A DNA stretch of 64,000 nt from Leucaena leucocephala (Eukaryota > Streptophyta > Magnoliopsida > Fabales > Fabaceae). Where the stretch lies: the NCBI GenBank assembly GCA_037074615.1, contig CM073562.1, positions 12,695,001 to 12,759,000 of the forward strand, read 5' to 3'. The notes below the pieces were generated by a model that saw only the letters and a list, made by a program, of their open reading frames with translations, was not told the origin of the DNA and ran no database searches. A program made the translations under genes and the position numbers. Below, piece after piece: positions 48,801 through 60,081 of this stretch (positions are counted from its first letter, which is position 1; each line of letters opens with the position of its first letter).

Positions 48801-49959
48801 GATCATCTGGAAAGCATCTATTATATTATGTTCATATGTGGGACAATTTGAAAATGATGGATGAGGTCAAACATATGTTGGTGGTCAAGTGAGAAAAATG
48901 ATTGAATCTTAATTTCATAAAAAAAAACTTATTACTATGGAAAATGCTATGAGCCTTTACACATAGTCAAAACTTGTAATAATACAAATCTGCACTGAGA
49001 AATGGTATTGGGGGTTATAGGTTTTTGTGTAAATACATAGCACACTAATTTTTGCTTTGTAAATTGCTAAGTAAAGTGAGATTATTATTTTGTAACATTC
49101 ATCAAGCTCCACCTTTTAGATGATATGATGGATCTTGATGCAAATGACTGTGTGTATTGTACTCATTTTACGTTTAGAAATGATGGAGTTGTTATTTTTC
49201 TAAGCAGTGGAGTTGTTATTTTTTAGCTTTGGGGTAGTTACTTTTCCAATAGGTGAGTTCTTATTCCTTCAGCATGGAGTTGTTATTTTCAAGTAGTTTA
49301 GTTGTAATGTTAAGTTTATTTTAGGAGTAAGTATGGCATCAATCCACATTTGTCATTGGTGAAGTTGGATTCCTATGTCTCCTAAAATGCTTGGAAGAAT
49401 TATGCCCATGTTGTTATTCATTCACTATAGACTTGTTATTATTAAGTGGTAGAGTTGTTACTATTTCACATACCTATTTTTATTTCTTATGTTTCAGTTG
49501 TTAAATTTCCTGCCTACCTAAGCAATAAAAAGTCACACCACACCATTGAACATGATAAAATTATTGCATTAACGACATTACAATTTTACATTTTCATTAC
49601 CAAAGGTAGGAGCCTTAATAGCAGCTGTCTTAAACAATCTATAAATTATTTTCAGTGCTCTTTCCAGTTCCAATTGTCACCACTCCTATAAGTTCACTGA
49701 CTACTGCAATATCTGTAAGTTCATGATCTTTAACTTATAAATGTTGCCTGGGTTATAAATGAATTTACAAAGTTTGAAACTACAAGTAATGTAGTAATAA
49801 GCATTTGAAACAATATATTTGCTATTATAATTCTGAACCTGTTCAATAATCTAGGAAATAACTTGAATAAAATACTAAAGTTCATAAGATAGATTGCTGA
49901 CTTCTCTAGAAATTAAAGCTAGTTCACAAATAAGAGCAACTACTATTTTATTAATCCAA

Positions 49960-50487
49960 AGTATTAACAACTCAATCACTTATATTAACAACTATCACAT
50001 ACTATAATAATAACTTATATTCCCTCCTATATGAGAACATGCTTTGTCATTGACATTCTACAGCAACCAGAGTAAGTATCTAAGTTATTCTTCCCTTTGT
50101 GTATGTTTCTTCGGGGATATCTCTAGACTTAAGACTAAATGAGTCCTCATTCTGGGCCAATGTTGTAGAAGAAAAGTTTGGAAACATAATTGTGTGGCTT
50201 GTTTGAAGTTAAAGCGAATAAAAAGAAGGAGGTGAGAGGTGAAAACATAACTTAAGACAAAGGCGGTAAGGAGAAGAGTGTTGACAGTGAGGAATGGTGA
50301 CTACTTCTTTCTCCCTTTCTAACATTGAGAATAATCTGACCAAGAGAATATAAGCAAGGGGTACTTATGTTTTTTACAATTAGAAAAAATTAATCTCAAA
50401 TCCCATAGGATTTCATAATAGTTTTGTCATTTTACAAGAATTTTTTATAATTTAATTCCTTCCATATGACCTAAATGTAATTCTCCC
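49960..50487 (-). repeat. Right inverted arm of the MULE
   Basis: Reverse partner of the left arm, from CAACTCAATCACTTATATTA to TGTAATTCTCCC. Confidence 0.75.
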
Positions 50488-51039
50488 AAATTTTTAAGGT
50501 GTTAAAATGTTGTAGAAGTTTTTACGAATGAACACGTAGTATGTGGAAGTTTTTTTTTATTTAATATGTCCTAGAATTTTTCCCCCAGCTACCCCACATT
50601 TTTAAAAAGATTAATTTTAACAGTTAAATTCTCCTTTTTGACCCACTTGTGTTGACATGGACCAAATTTTCACCACCTCCCCAAATTTTTGTCACCTCCA
50701 CTTCATATGTACGAGAGTCTCCCAAGGGTAGCGAATGTCTTCATGATGATATATAGGATTAAGATCCTAATATATCCTAAAGGTATAAATTCGTACAACA
50801 TTTATGCCCCCACTGTTTCATATGTTAATTTTGATCATTTGTTAATTAATTAGGTTGAGGTGACTCCGCCACATACAATAATAATGCCACATATTACTCC
50901 ACCTATTATGCCATGTTAGTATCATCTTATTGCTTTCTCTCCTTCACCACTCCCTTCCCTCTCATGCTCACACCTCAGTTCTCCCTCTTTGCAAACGCTG
51001 GAGCCCATTGTCGCCACTTCCTTCCTTCTGACAAACTTT
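50488..51039. other. Intergenic stretch
   Basis: No recognised feature. A short pyrimidine-rich run (about 50935-51030) precedes the Copia fragment. Confidence 0.4.
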
Positions 51040-51885
51040 ATTTTTATACAAATATACTATAACAATATCTATTAAACGTATATTAAGTCTTTCATGTATT
51101 GATAAATTAATTAGATATTTTAAAGTAATTGTATCTACCATAGGAAAATATATTTCTTCATAATTAATACTAGGTCTTTACGAGAAGCCTTATGCCACAA
51201 GTCATACTTTATATCTAATAATTTTATTTTTCTCATTTCGTTTTCACACAAAAACACATTTATACCCAACAGGTTCAACACCATTCAATATTTGGATTAT
51301 AGGTCCAAAAACTTTATATTTTGAAAGTGAATTCAGTTCTGCTTAAATTATATCTTTCCATTTTGGCCAATCATATCTATGTTTACATTCTTCAACTGAT
51401 TTAAGTTCAAGATCCTCATTTTGATTAGTTATTTCAATAGCAATATTGTATAAAAAAATAGTGTCGATAACTATATTTTCTCGGGTTTCATCTTTTTCCT
51501 ATAGTTATATAACTTAATGAGATCTCTTCATTATTTTCAGGTACCTGGACTTCTTTTGAGGTCTTTTGATTAGTGATGTCTTGGGTCTCTCCCATAAGAC
51601 CAGCCTCCTCAATTTGACCATCTTGATTGTTTGCTCTTTTTTCTTTCTAAGATTTTTATCTTTGGAACCGATTGGTCTACCATACTTCAAGCTTCTTTTA
51701 GTTTCATTTGCACTTGCTACTTGTCCTGCTAGCATATCAATTCTAATTGGGTAATTTTAAGCTGTAATGTGAGATTTAGTAATTCTCTTGGGGTCAGTAA
51801 ATGTATCTGGTAGGTGATTTGTCATATTTTATAAATGAATTATTTTTTGAACTTCAAACTCACATTGTTGTGTTCGAGGATCTAA
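51040..51885 (-). pseudogene. Copia polyprotein fragment (linker and RT start)
   Basis: On the minus strand: CEFEVQKIIHL, then ASANETKRSLKYGRPIGSKD and a lysine-rich linker (51740-51514). After stops come WPKWKDII, AELNSLSKYKVFGPI, GYKCVFV, KRNEKNKIIRYKV and LVAQGFS, the usual start of Copia RT. It breaks off at about 51040 before the YVDD box. No LTR is seen. It is a different lineage from the element at 14-26 kb, judged by the linker. Confidence 0.8.
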
Positions 51886-52497
51886 ATATTCATTAGGAAG
51901 ATTATAAGTTTATAATATTAAGAGAATAAGGAATCCTAAGAGTTATAAGTTATATGGATATTCACACATATATGCAATATTTATAACATTTGAATATTTA
52001 TACATTTATATGTATAGGAATCCAAACAAAATTCATATATAATATATTTTCTTAACAAATGAGCCATTTCGCCTAATTTCATATATATTATTTTTGTCTT
52101 TAATATATGATCTAATTAGAGAGTTAATCTTGATTTTAAATATGAGATTTATTTTCTATATTTATCAACCTTTTTCTAAATTACCTCCTATTAATATTTT
52201 CTCAACAATAATTAAGTAAAAGAAGGGGGAGGGAGTTATGGAATATCATTAGAGTATTTAAAAAAATATATCATATTAATTAACTTCTTTAATATAATCA
52301 AATTAGTTAAATATGTCATATATTAATTACTAGATGAGTAATATATTTGTTATACTTCCTTTGTTTCTTAATACTCCCTATAGTCATAATTACAAGAGAT
52401 AGTTAAATGGTTTATTTTTGTCCTAAATATAAAACTCAAATCCATTTTACCTCCTAAATTTATAATTTTTACCTTAAAGTATCTCTATTGACTACAT
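51886..52497. other. AT-rich stretch
   Basis: Nothing recognised. Confidence 0.4.
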
Positions 52498-53185
52498 GGG
52501 GTGTTTGGTTATACCCAAAATTTAGGTTTTAAAAGGGCTTTTGGCCCAAACCTAAATTTTAGAAAAAATGTAACCAAACACCCACATAATGTCTATTAGT
52601 GTTTTTTTTTTTGTAAGTTGGTTCAACTCTAGGTTTCAAATAAGCTGATGAGAACTAGTTTCTAGGTGAAAAAAAAGCTTATGGGATGTTCAATTACTAT
52701 TTTATCTGTATCTTTTCCCCTCATTCTCTCCTCTATTTGCTGTCACCCTCTTCCATCCTCTTTTTCCTCCAGATCTAGACTGAGGAGGCGTCGACGATGG
52801 AAAAAAAGGAAGAAGGAGAGGAGGAAAATGAGGAAGGACAGGTGTTGCTTTTGTTCTCGTCGATTCTAGTGTCTCCATCGTAGTGTGTCTTCTCTATCTG
52901 GCCGTTGTTGCTCGCCGTGTGTCTTTATGGATCTATGCCGTCGCTACTCTCTAGTGGTCTCTATAGAATGAAGATGATGAATAGTAGAGGGGATAGAGGT
53001 TCTTAATAGGACGTGATGCAAATGATGAATAGTGATATTTAATTTATTTATTTTTATATCTTATATATTTTCTGATAATTTACTGATCACAAAAGTTATT
53101 ATGGTAATAACTATCTAAACACTCATTTATTTAGAATCATTTTTTTTCTATAAGTTCTTATATAAAAACCAATTCAAACGGGCAC
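52498..53185 (-). mobile_element. Tourist-like MITE, copy 4, with terminal foldback and GC-richer core
   Basis: Starts GGGGTGTTTGGTTATACCC and ends CAATTCAAACGGGCAC. Shares with copy 3 the segments CAATTACTATTTTATC, a pyrimidine run, a GC-richer core (about 52770-52990) and AAACACTCATTTATTTA near the right. Its first 86 bp (52498-52583) form a near-perfect hairpin flanked by acat on both sides, so that part could be a separate nested element. Confidence 0.65.
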
Positions 53186-54547
53186 TATATATATTATGGA
53201 GTTTCTATTAAGGAGTAATTTTAATACACAACAAACACCTAATTATTATAATTAACTAACTAAATTAGCTTCTTTAATATCAATAAATTAATTATCTAAT
53301 TTTTATATTAATGATCGAAGGTAGTATAATAACTCATTAATTTTTTAAAATAAATTATAAAAATTAAATAATTAATTATTAACTAAATCTAATTTTTAAA
53401 ATAAATTTATATTATATTTTTTTAATCTATAACAGTTATAATGGCGATAATCATATCCACGGTCATGATTAACATACTTGTATAGATCACAATCAACATG
53501 ATACAATCTGACCACTACCAGCATATATTTATTGGCGAGCAGTGCACTCCTCACAAGCAAGATCAACATATAAGTATTGTTGACGCCTGGTATATTTATA
53601 TTGTTGGGTGACTCAAGTACTAAGCAAGTTCTTTAGTTTTTAAAGTAAGGGTTAATTAATTTTTTTATAAATAAATATGATTAAATTTAATTTCTTACAA
53701 AAAATTATATTACACATTTGTTTATTTATTTAAATTTTTAATCTATATAAAATAAAAAGTCAGCTCTAGTAGTATCTAATTTGAAATTCCTTCCTAGCTC
53801 TTCTTCCATTTCCCCTGTCACTCTCTCCACTTTTTTGTTTTTTTTTTCACTCAGCCGATAGACATTCGACCTCGTCTCCTCCCCTGCGAATCCGCATTCG
53901 CCATTCTCCATCTACCTCCGTCGTGTGCTCCGTCCAGATATGTCCTCCTTCCTGTTCCTTCAGAAACTCCACTTTTCCTTCTTCTTCTCCTTCCAGATGG
54001 CATGGAGTGGCAGCTCTCCTCTTCATTTTTCTCTACTTCTCTTTCATTCTCAAGAAACCTAACACTCTATTCCTCCTTCGTCATTTTCGCTTTAATTTAC
54101 TTGGGAGAATATTATTTCATTGACGTCCATAAATTGAAGGTGTTGTGATTTCATTTTGATAGGTACGTATTTCACCATTAGAAATTCTATTTTGGTAGTT
54201 GCTTGCTGTTTGTCGCTGCTTCTTGTTTCACCATTAGAAATTCTCTTTATGCAAAACACCTGCCTAATAAAACGACTTCCTTGCTCTTTATAGACATAAG
54301 GTATTCAACGGTCACTAATGAACGCCTGTCTATATGACTGACTACCCTAGCTAATTTCTTATTTATTTTACGATTACTATATCAGTTTGCTACAATGAAC
54401 AAAAACAGGGGAAGAAAATAAACTATACTAGCCATTGATTGTTAATACTGAAATAATTGATTCTCATAGTTCACTGGCTTCGCACTCTTCTAAAGCCTAA
54501 TATTTTAATCTGCAATTCTTCTCAGCCTTTCAAAATTCTGAGCCTCC
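53186..54547 (+). other. Upstream region of the PPR gene
   Basis: AT-rich to about 53760, then a pyrimidine-rich, GC-richer segment (53760-54010) that looks like leader or promoter sequence. A short ATG-led frame at 53923-54123 is unrecognised. No clear TATA box close to the ATG at 54548. Confidence 0.4.
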
Positions 54548-57500
54548 ATGGCGTCCAAGATGAGGCATCTCAAGATGCAAATGAAGACTCTTCCTTTCCT
54601 TTTCTGGTCTACAAGAAGCTTCCGTTCTCCGTACTACTCTGAAAACTACCCTTTGATAAGCTGCTTCGATCGAAACCTGTATTCTCTTAGAAGCTGCTCT
54701 TTCCATACCCATAAAGATGTGAATTTCATCGCACCGGCAAAGATGCATCTCTATGCTTCATTATTTTGTACTCTCATTCACCTCTATTTGTCATGTGGAA
54801 AGTTTGTCAGAGCTTCTGACGCCTTCCTTTTCATGCGAAGTCTTGGTCTTGTTCCTACATTGCCTATGTGGAACCAGCTTTTATGCGAATTCAATGTCAC
54901 AGGCTTGGTTTCTCAGGTGAGAGTTCTTTATTCTGATATGGTCTCCTGTGGGATTGTGCCAAGTGTTTACAGTGTTAACATATTGGTTCACTCACTGTGC
55001 AAAGTAGGGAATTTGGATTTGGCTTTAGGATATCTTTGGAGAAATAAAATTGATACTGTTACCTATAATACCATCATTTGGGGTTTCTGTGCCCAAGGAT
55101 TAGCTAATCAAGGTTTTGGCCTGTTATCTGAAATGGTTAAAAGGGGCATTTGTATTGATCATTTTACTTGCAATATAATTGTTAAAGGGTATTGCCAAAT
55201 TGGATTGGTGAAGTATGCGGAGTGGGTGATGCATAATTTGGTGGATGGGGGGATTCCACAGGACATTATTGGTCTTGACACCTTAATTGATGGATATTGT
55301 AAAGCTGGGTTAATGAGTCATGCGCTAGCTTTGATGGATAACGGATGGAGGGATGGTCTGCTTTCTGATATTGTTGCTTATAATACTTTTCTGAATGCTT
55401 TTTGCAAAATGGATAATGTTGTAAGGGCCAAGTCTCTTACTGATGAGATTTTTGGCCATCAAATGAACGTAGAATATGAACAATTTGAAAATTATGATAT
55501 CGAAAATCCAGATGAGAACAGAGATTTGCAGCCAACCCTCACTACATATACCACGTTAATTACTGCATATTGTAAGCAACAAGGAATTGAAGAAGCCCTT
55601 TCTCTGTATGAGCAAATGATCAAGAATGGGATCATTCCTGATCTGGTTACATATAGTTCTCTTCTTCATGGGCTTTGTAGACATGGGAGATTAAATGAAG
55701 CAGCACTGTTATTGAAGGAGATGGATAAAAGGGGTTTGAATCCTAATCATATCTCATACTCTATCATTATGTACTACTTGTTCAAATCAGGAAGGTCAGT
55801 GGAAGTTTTGAATCTTCTAAGCCAGGTGGTTGTTCGGGGCATTTCTTTTGATCTAATTCTGTGTACAACTATAATGGATGGTCTTTTTAAGGTTGGAAAT
55901 ATCAAAGACGCTGAAGACATGTTCCAAACCATTTTAAAACTCAATCTTATTCCAAACTGTGTGACCTATTCTGCACTTCTTGATGGGTACTGCAAATTGG
56001 GAAACATGGACTATGCAGATTTGTTGTTGCAAAAAATGGAGAGGGAACATGTTCTTCCAAATGTTGTTTCTTATTCTTCTATTATAAATGGATATGTTAA
56101 AAAGGGTATGCTTAGTGAAGCTGTTGCTGTGTTAAGGAAGATGGTTAAACAAAATGTTTTGCCAAATGTTTTTGTTTATGCAATTTTGTTAGATGGCTAT
56201 TTTAAAGCAGGCAAACAAGAAGATGCATTTGGTTTCTCTAAGGAAATGAAATCACAGGGATTGGAGGAAAACAATATTATATTTGATGTTTTCTTGAACA
56301 ACTTGAAGAGACTTGGAAGGATGGAAGATGCTCAGTCATTAATGAAAGATATGTGCTCTAGGGATCTTTCACCAGATTTGTATAACTACACAAGCTTAAT
56401 GGATGGCTACTTCAAAGAAGGAAATGAGTCAGCAGCCCTATGTGTTGTCCAGGAAATGGAAGACAAAAATATAAAGCTTGATGTTGTTGCATACAATGCT
56501 TTAATCAATGGCCTTCTGAGGCTTGGGAAATATGAACCTCAGTCTCTGTTTTCAACCATGTTAGAGTTAGGTTTGGCTCCAAATTATGCTACATGTAACA
56601 CTGTAATTAATGCATACTGCAGGAAAGGTAGCACAGAAAATGCTTTGAATTTCTTGAATGAGATGAAGAGCCATGGGGTAATGCCAAATGCAACCACTTA
56701 CAACATTCTGATATCTGGACTTTGTAAAACTGGGGCAATTGAAAAGGCATTGGATGTTTTGAATGAAATGTTGGTTATGGGGTTTCCTCCTGTCTCTAAT
56801 ACTCATAAGTTTCTGCTTGAAGCATGTTCAATGTGTAGGAAAGCAGATGCAATTTTGCAAATTCACAAGAGACTTCTGGATATGGGACTCAAACTTGATA
56901 GAACAGTGTATAACAATCTTATTGCTGTACTATGCAGGTTAGGGATGACTGGGAAAGCAACTGCAGTTCTTAATGAAATGGTGGGAAGAGGAATTTTAGC
57001 TGATACTGTAACGTACAATGCCTTTATTCGTGGTTACTGCATAAGCAATAATACGGATAAGGCTTTAGCTACTTATTCACAGATGTTGGTTGATGGAATC
57101 TCTCCAAATGTTACTACTTATAATTATCTTTTAAGGGGTCTTTCAACTGCTGGTCTGATGAGAGAAGCAGATGAATTGGTTAGTGAGATGAAGGAAAGAG
57201 GACTTGCCCCAACCGCTGCTACTTATAATATATTGGTTTATGGCCATGGTAGGGTCGGAAATAAATTGGATTCCATAAAACTTTATTGTGAGATGATAAA
57301 CAAAGGTTTTGTTCCCACCACTGGAACCTATAATATGCTTATTTATGATTACGCTAAAGCAGGAAAGATGCGCCAAGCTAGGGAATTTTTGAATGAGATG
57401 CTGGCAAGAGGAAGAACTGCTAATTCTTCAACTTATGATATTTTGATATCTGGGTGGTTCAAACTATCCAATCAGCCAGAACTGGATAGGGCACTTAAAC

Positions 57501-57670
57501 TGTCATATCAGTCTGAGGCAAAAAGATTGCTGAGAGAAATGCATGAAAAAGGATATGTGCCATCTGAGAGCACCCTTTCATACATGGGTTATCACTTTTC
57601 AAAGCCGGGAAAAAGGTCTGAAGCTAAAAGGCTATTGAAGTTTCTAAGCAAAAGAAAGAATGAGGGGTAA
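54548..57670 (+). CDS. P-class pentatricopeptide repeat protein, At5g14770-like
   Basis: One uninterrupted frame of 1040 residues. The start is chosen for its good context (CTCCATGGCG) and because a Ser/Arg/Phe-rich presequence-like stretch (residues 1-60) follows. From about residue 70 to 1020 there are about two dozen 35-residue repeats with the classic wording: VTYNTIIWGFCAQGLA, VTYSALLDGYCKLGNMDYA, VSYSSIINGYVKKGMLSEA, TTYNILISGLCKTGAIEKA. There is no E, DYW or SMR domain. An acidic linker (about 315-330) interrupts one repeat. Such proteins bind organellar RNA for processing, stability or translation. The Arabidopsis match, remembered by repeat order and the ending FSKPG, is annotated as mitochondrial. 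The gene is intact and intronless, as most PPR genes are. Confidence 0.93.
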   Translation: MASKMRHLKMQMKTLPFLFWSTRSFRSPYYSENYPLISCFDRNLYSLRSCSFHTHKDVNFIAPAKMHLYASLFCTLIHLYLSCGKFVRASDAFLFMRSLGLVPTLPMWNQLLCEFNVTGLVSQVRVLYSDMVSCGIVPSVYSVNILVHSLCKVGNLDLALGYLWRNKIDTVTYNTIIWGFCAQGLANQGFGLLSEMVKRGICIDHFTCNIIVKGYCQIGLVKYAEWVMHNLVDGGIPQDIIGLDTLIDGYCKAGLMSHALALMDNGWRDGLLSDIVAYNTFLNAFCKMDNVVRAKSLTDEIFGHQMNVEYEQFENYDIENPDENRDLQPTLTTYTTLITAYCKQQGIEEALSLYEQMIKNGIIPDLVTYSSLLHGLCRHGRLNEAALLLKEMDKRGLNPNHISYSIIMYYLFKSGRSVEVLNLLSQVVVRGISFDLILCTTIMDGLFKVGNIKDAEDMFQTILKLNLIPNCVTYSALLDGYCKLGNMDYADLLLQKMEREHVLPNVVSYSSIINGYVKKGMLSEAVAVLRKMVKQNVLPNVFVYAILLDGYFKAGKQEDAFGFSKEMKSQGLEENNIIFDVFLNNLKRLGRMEDAQSLMKDMCSRDLSPDLYNYTSLMDGYFKEGNESAALCVVQEMEDKNIKLDVVAYNALINGLLRLGKYEPQSLFSTMLELGLAPNYATCNTVINAYCRKGSTENALNFLNEMKSHGVMPNATTYNILISGLCKTGAIEKALDVLNEMLVMGFPPVSNTHKFLLEACSMCRKADAILQIHKRLLDMGLKLDRTVYNNLIAVLCRLGMTGKATAVLNEMVGRGILADTVTYNAFIRGYCISNNTDKALATYSQMLVDGISPNVTTYNYLLRGLSTAGLMREADELVSEMKERGLAPTAATYNILVYGHGRVGNKLDSIKLYCEMINKGFVPTTGTYNMLIYDYAKAGKMRQAREFLNEMLARGRTANSSTYDILISGWFKLSNQPELDRALKLSYQSEAKRLLREMHEKGYVPSESTLSYMGYHFSKPGKRSEAKRLLKFLSKRKNEG

Positions 57671-57691
57671 ATGGTCTAGTAACATGAAACT

Positions 57692-59036
57692 GCAGCTACA
57701 ACAAGGAATGCCATTAAATACGTAAAATCTTCTCCAGCAATGCTTTGTAAATTCAAGGAGCTTGTGGAAAAAATGAAAATTGATTCAAAGAGTCTACTAA
57801 GCATAGCTTGTCCAACTAGGTGGAATTCAACTTACATGATATTGGAGAATGCATTAAATTCATCGACGTTTTTGAAAGGATAGGGAAAGAAGATAAGGAT
57901 TACACAAATAGCTTCTTGGAGAAGAAATTAATTGGTCCTCCTGATTCTTTGGATTGGAAAGATGTTAAATAATTCGTTATATTTTTGCAGGAGTTCTATG
58001 ACATCACTTGGCAATTCTCAATATCACTTTATGTGACCTCAAATGTATGCTTCCAACATATCTTTCTTATGTTCTCCATTCTAAATGAAAATGTAAATGA
58101 TGACAATTCTTTGCTATGTGACATAGTTGAGGATATGCAGAGGAAGTATATCAAGTATTGGGGGACTTAGCGGGCCATAATCCTTTGTTGGTGATAGTGA
58201 TGGTACTTGAACTTAGATATAAAATGAAATATTTGAAGTTGGCTTTTTGTGAATATGTTCTATGATGCTACAGGATGTGAAGCCATGTCACTAAAAGTCT
58301 CAAATGTCTTGTATCGTTTATATGATCATTATTCAAGTGGGCTCGACACATCTCAGATGGGAAGTCAGAGTCAGACATTAGTGGCAAGTGAAAGTTGTAG
58401 TTTAACTCAGTGGCAAGTGAAAGTTGTAGTTTAACTCAGTGGCAAGTGAAAGTTGTAGTTTAACTCAGTCCGGCATTTCTAATCAATCATGCTCAACCAT
58501 ATCTACGAGTGCTAAGTCTTTGAGAAGGTTCTTTGCCCAAACTGAGACGAGATTCAATTAGATAAATATGTAGAGGCGGAGAAGTATCTTCAAGCTGATT
58601 TAGCTGAAGCACGTGATCCTAAATTTGATATTTTGACATGGTGGAAAGTTAATGCTACGGAGTGTACAAAGTCTTTTCATTGATTTTATGTGATGTGTTG
58701 GTCATACCTGTCTCCACCATGTCTTCAAAATCTACATTCAGTACAGGGTCGTGTCATTGATGAGTTTAGAGGTTACTTATCCCCAAAGATGGCTGAGGCA
58801 CTAATTTGCGCACAAAATTGGCTATCTTCATCTACCTTACAACTAAAAGGGCTTGACGATGGTAAATTTAATGACACTGACGATGCAATAAATGGTAATA
58901 CCGACTTCTTTTTTTATTCATTTTTCGTTTAAATTTATTTATTTAACAGTATTAATTGTTCTTTTCCTTGTATTTCTCTGCAGAAGAGTCAATGCCTTCA
59001 AATTTATTGGATGTAGAGGCAGAATTGAGGCGCTAA
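57692..59036 (+). pseudogene. hAT transposase relic (C-terminal half)
   Basis: Starts 22 bp after the PPR stop codon. Readable pieces are TRNAIKYVKSSPAML, KIDSKSLLSIACPTRWNSTY, NVNDDNSLLCDIVEDMQRKY, and the dimerisation region GRVIDEFRGYLSPKMAEALI with CAQNWLSSS. At the end a GT/AG join (58893/58982) restores frame to VEAELRR and a stop at 59034-59036. It matches plant RICESLEEPER/DAYSLEEPER-type transposases. The BED finger and the N-terminal half are missing, and stops and frameshifts break the rest. A 29-bp triplication lies inside. Confidence 0.82.
58383..58469 (+). repeat. Three perfect 29-bp tandem units
   Basis: The unit starts GGCAAGTGAAAGTTGTAG at 58383, 58412 and 58441. The copies are identical. 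Because 29 is not a multiple of three, each unit shifts the transposase frame. Confidence 0.92.
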
Positions 59037-59189
59037 TGTTGTTTCCACATGTTTAATTGTTCAGTGTTGACTAATGTTACTTAGTTTGAGAAATTGCATT
59101 GTGGTTTTCTTCGTTTGAAGTTTAAACTTAATGTAACAGATCAAGTTAGGTGTGTTGTGTTGGTTTGGACTTAATCATGGATTGAATGA

Positions 59190-59430
59190 ATAGCATTCTG
59201 ATTGAGGTTTTGGGTATGATTGGAAATTTGATGCAAAAACGAGATTCATTGATATCAATTTAGACTTAATGTAATGGTCCATCGAGATCGGTTTGTTTCT
59301 TTCATGTTTTTTTTTTGGGTTAAATTTGCAGCAAAAATGGGACTGTGTTGATATCAATTTGGACTTAATGTAAGGATGCATTTGCATTGGGAAAAGTTTG
59401 TTCTATATTGTTTATTGTCAAATGTGCAGT
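59190..59430 (+). repeat. Imperfect repeats downstream of the hAT relic
   Basis: GATATCAATTTAGACTTAATG (59251-59271) recurs as GATATCAATTTGGACTTAATG (59350-59370), each preceded by a GCAAAAA motif and followed by a TTTGTT stretch. Period is about 99 bp. Possibly part of the element's 3' region. Confidence 0.7.
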
Positions 59431-60081
59431 AAAAATGATGATTAGAAAAAGAAAAGAGAATGATTGTATATTTATATCATGTTTTCCATCGTTCATGGGT
59501 TGTCCAATATCCGCCGTCATAGACGGGATTGGGACTAGACCGAGACAAGACAAGGCATGGCAAAAGAAAGTTGGCTTGTGTCCTCTTTGAAGACAGGACG
59601 TAGGACAGGCCTGTCTCGGTCCAGCCATGTCCTGTGAACAAACTTACTGAGAGATTCTCATTTTGCAAAAGAGATATGGAAAACGTTGGCCATGGATGAA
59701 GGTCTTTCCCTACATATATGGTCGGGGGCTATGGCTCTCTAGCTGCAAGAAAGCCGTATGCAGGGGATTATAATAAACTAAACAAATTTACTGTTAATTA
59801 GGCTTTTTTTTTTTAAATGTTTATTAGTTTCAGATATCTCCAAGCTTTTGTAGCTTGCCTGTGTTATTCCCAAAAAGGAGAAAAGGGCTGAAGCATCAAG
59901 AGTTTTTTTCAAGGTCGCAAACTTTATTCTTCATCCCATTTGTAATATTATACAATTAGGCTGCCACAACACTAATATACGGGAAGGGCAATCAAGAAGC
60001 ACTTAGGATGATTCCTCTAAAATGCTGCCTGAGTTAGAAATCACCAATCTTGAGCTTTCCCAGTCTTTGTAACTCATGGGG
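59431..60081. other. Stretch between hAT relic and MITE
   Basis: GC-richer at 59500-59640, with GACGGGATTGGGACTAGACC and GACAGGCCTGTCTCGGTCC, the style of sequence seen at hAT element ends. No gene. Confidence 0.4.

Larger units (their letters stand above)
45809..50487. mobile_element. Non-autonomous Mutator-like element with inverted arms of about 530 bp
   Basis: The left arm starts GGAGAATTACATCTAGGTCA (45810) and the right arm ends with the reverse of GGGAGAATTACATTTAGGTC (50487). The arms match in reverse for about 530 bp, including GATTATCTTTAATATT and CATTGACCCA-like segments and the AGTTGTTATTATAAT stretch. Long arms and a GGGARAATTACA-like start point to MULEs. The flanks aagcttttt and aaattttta agree at six of nine positions, a weak trace of a 9-bp duplication. 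The 3.6 kb centre has no transposase frame. Confidence 0.75.
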
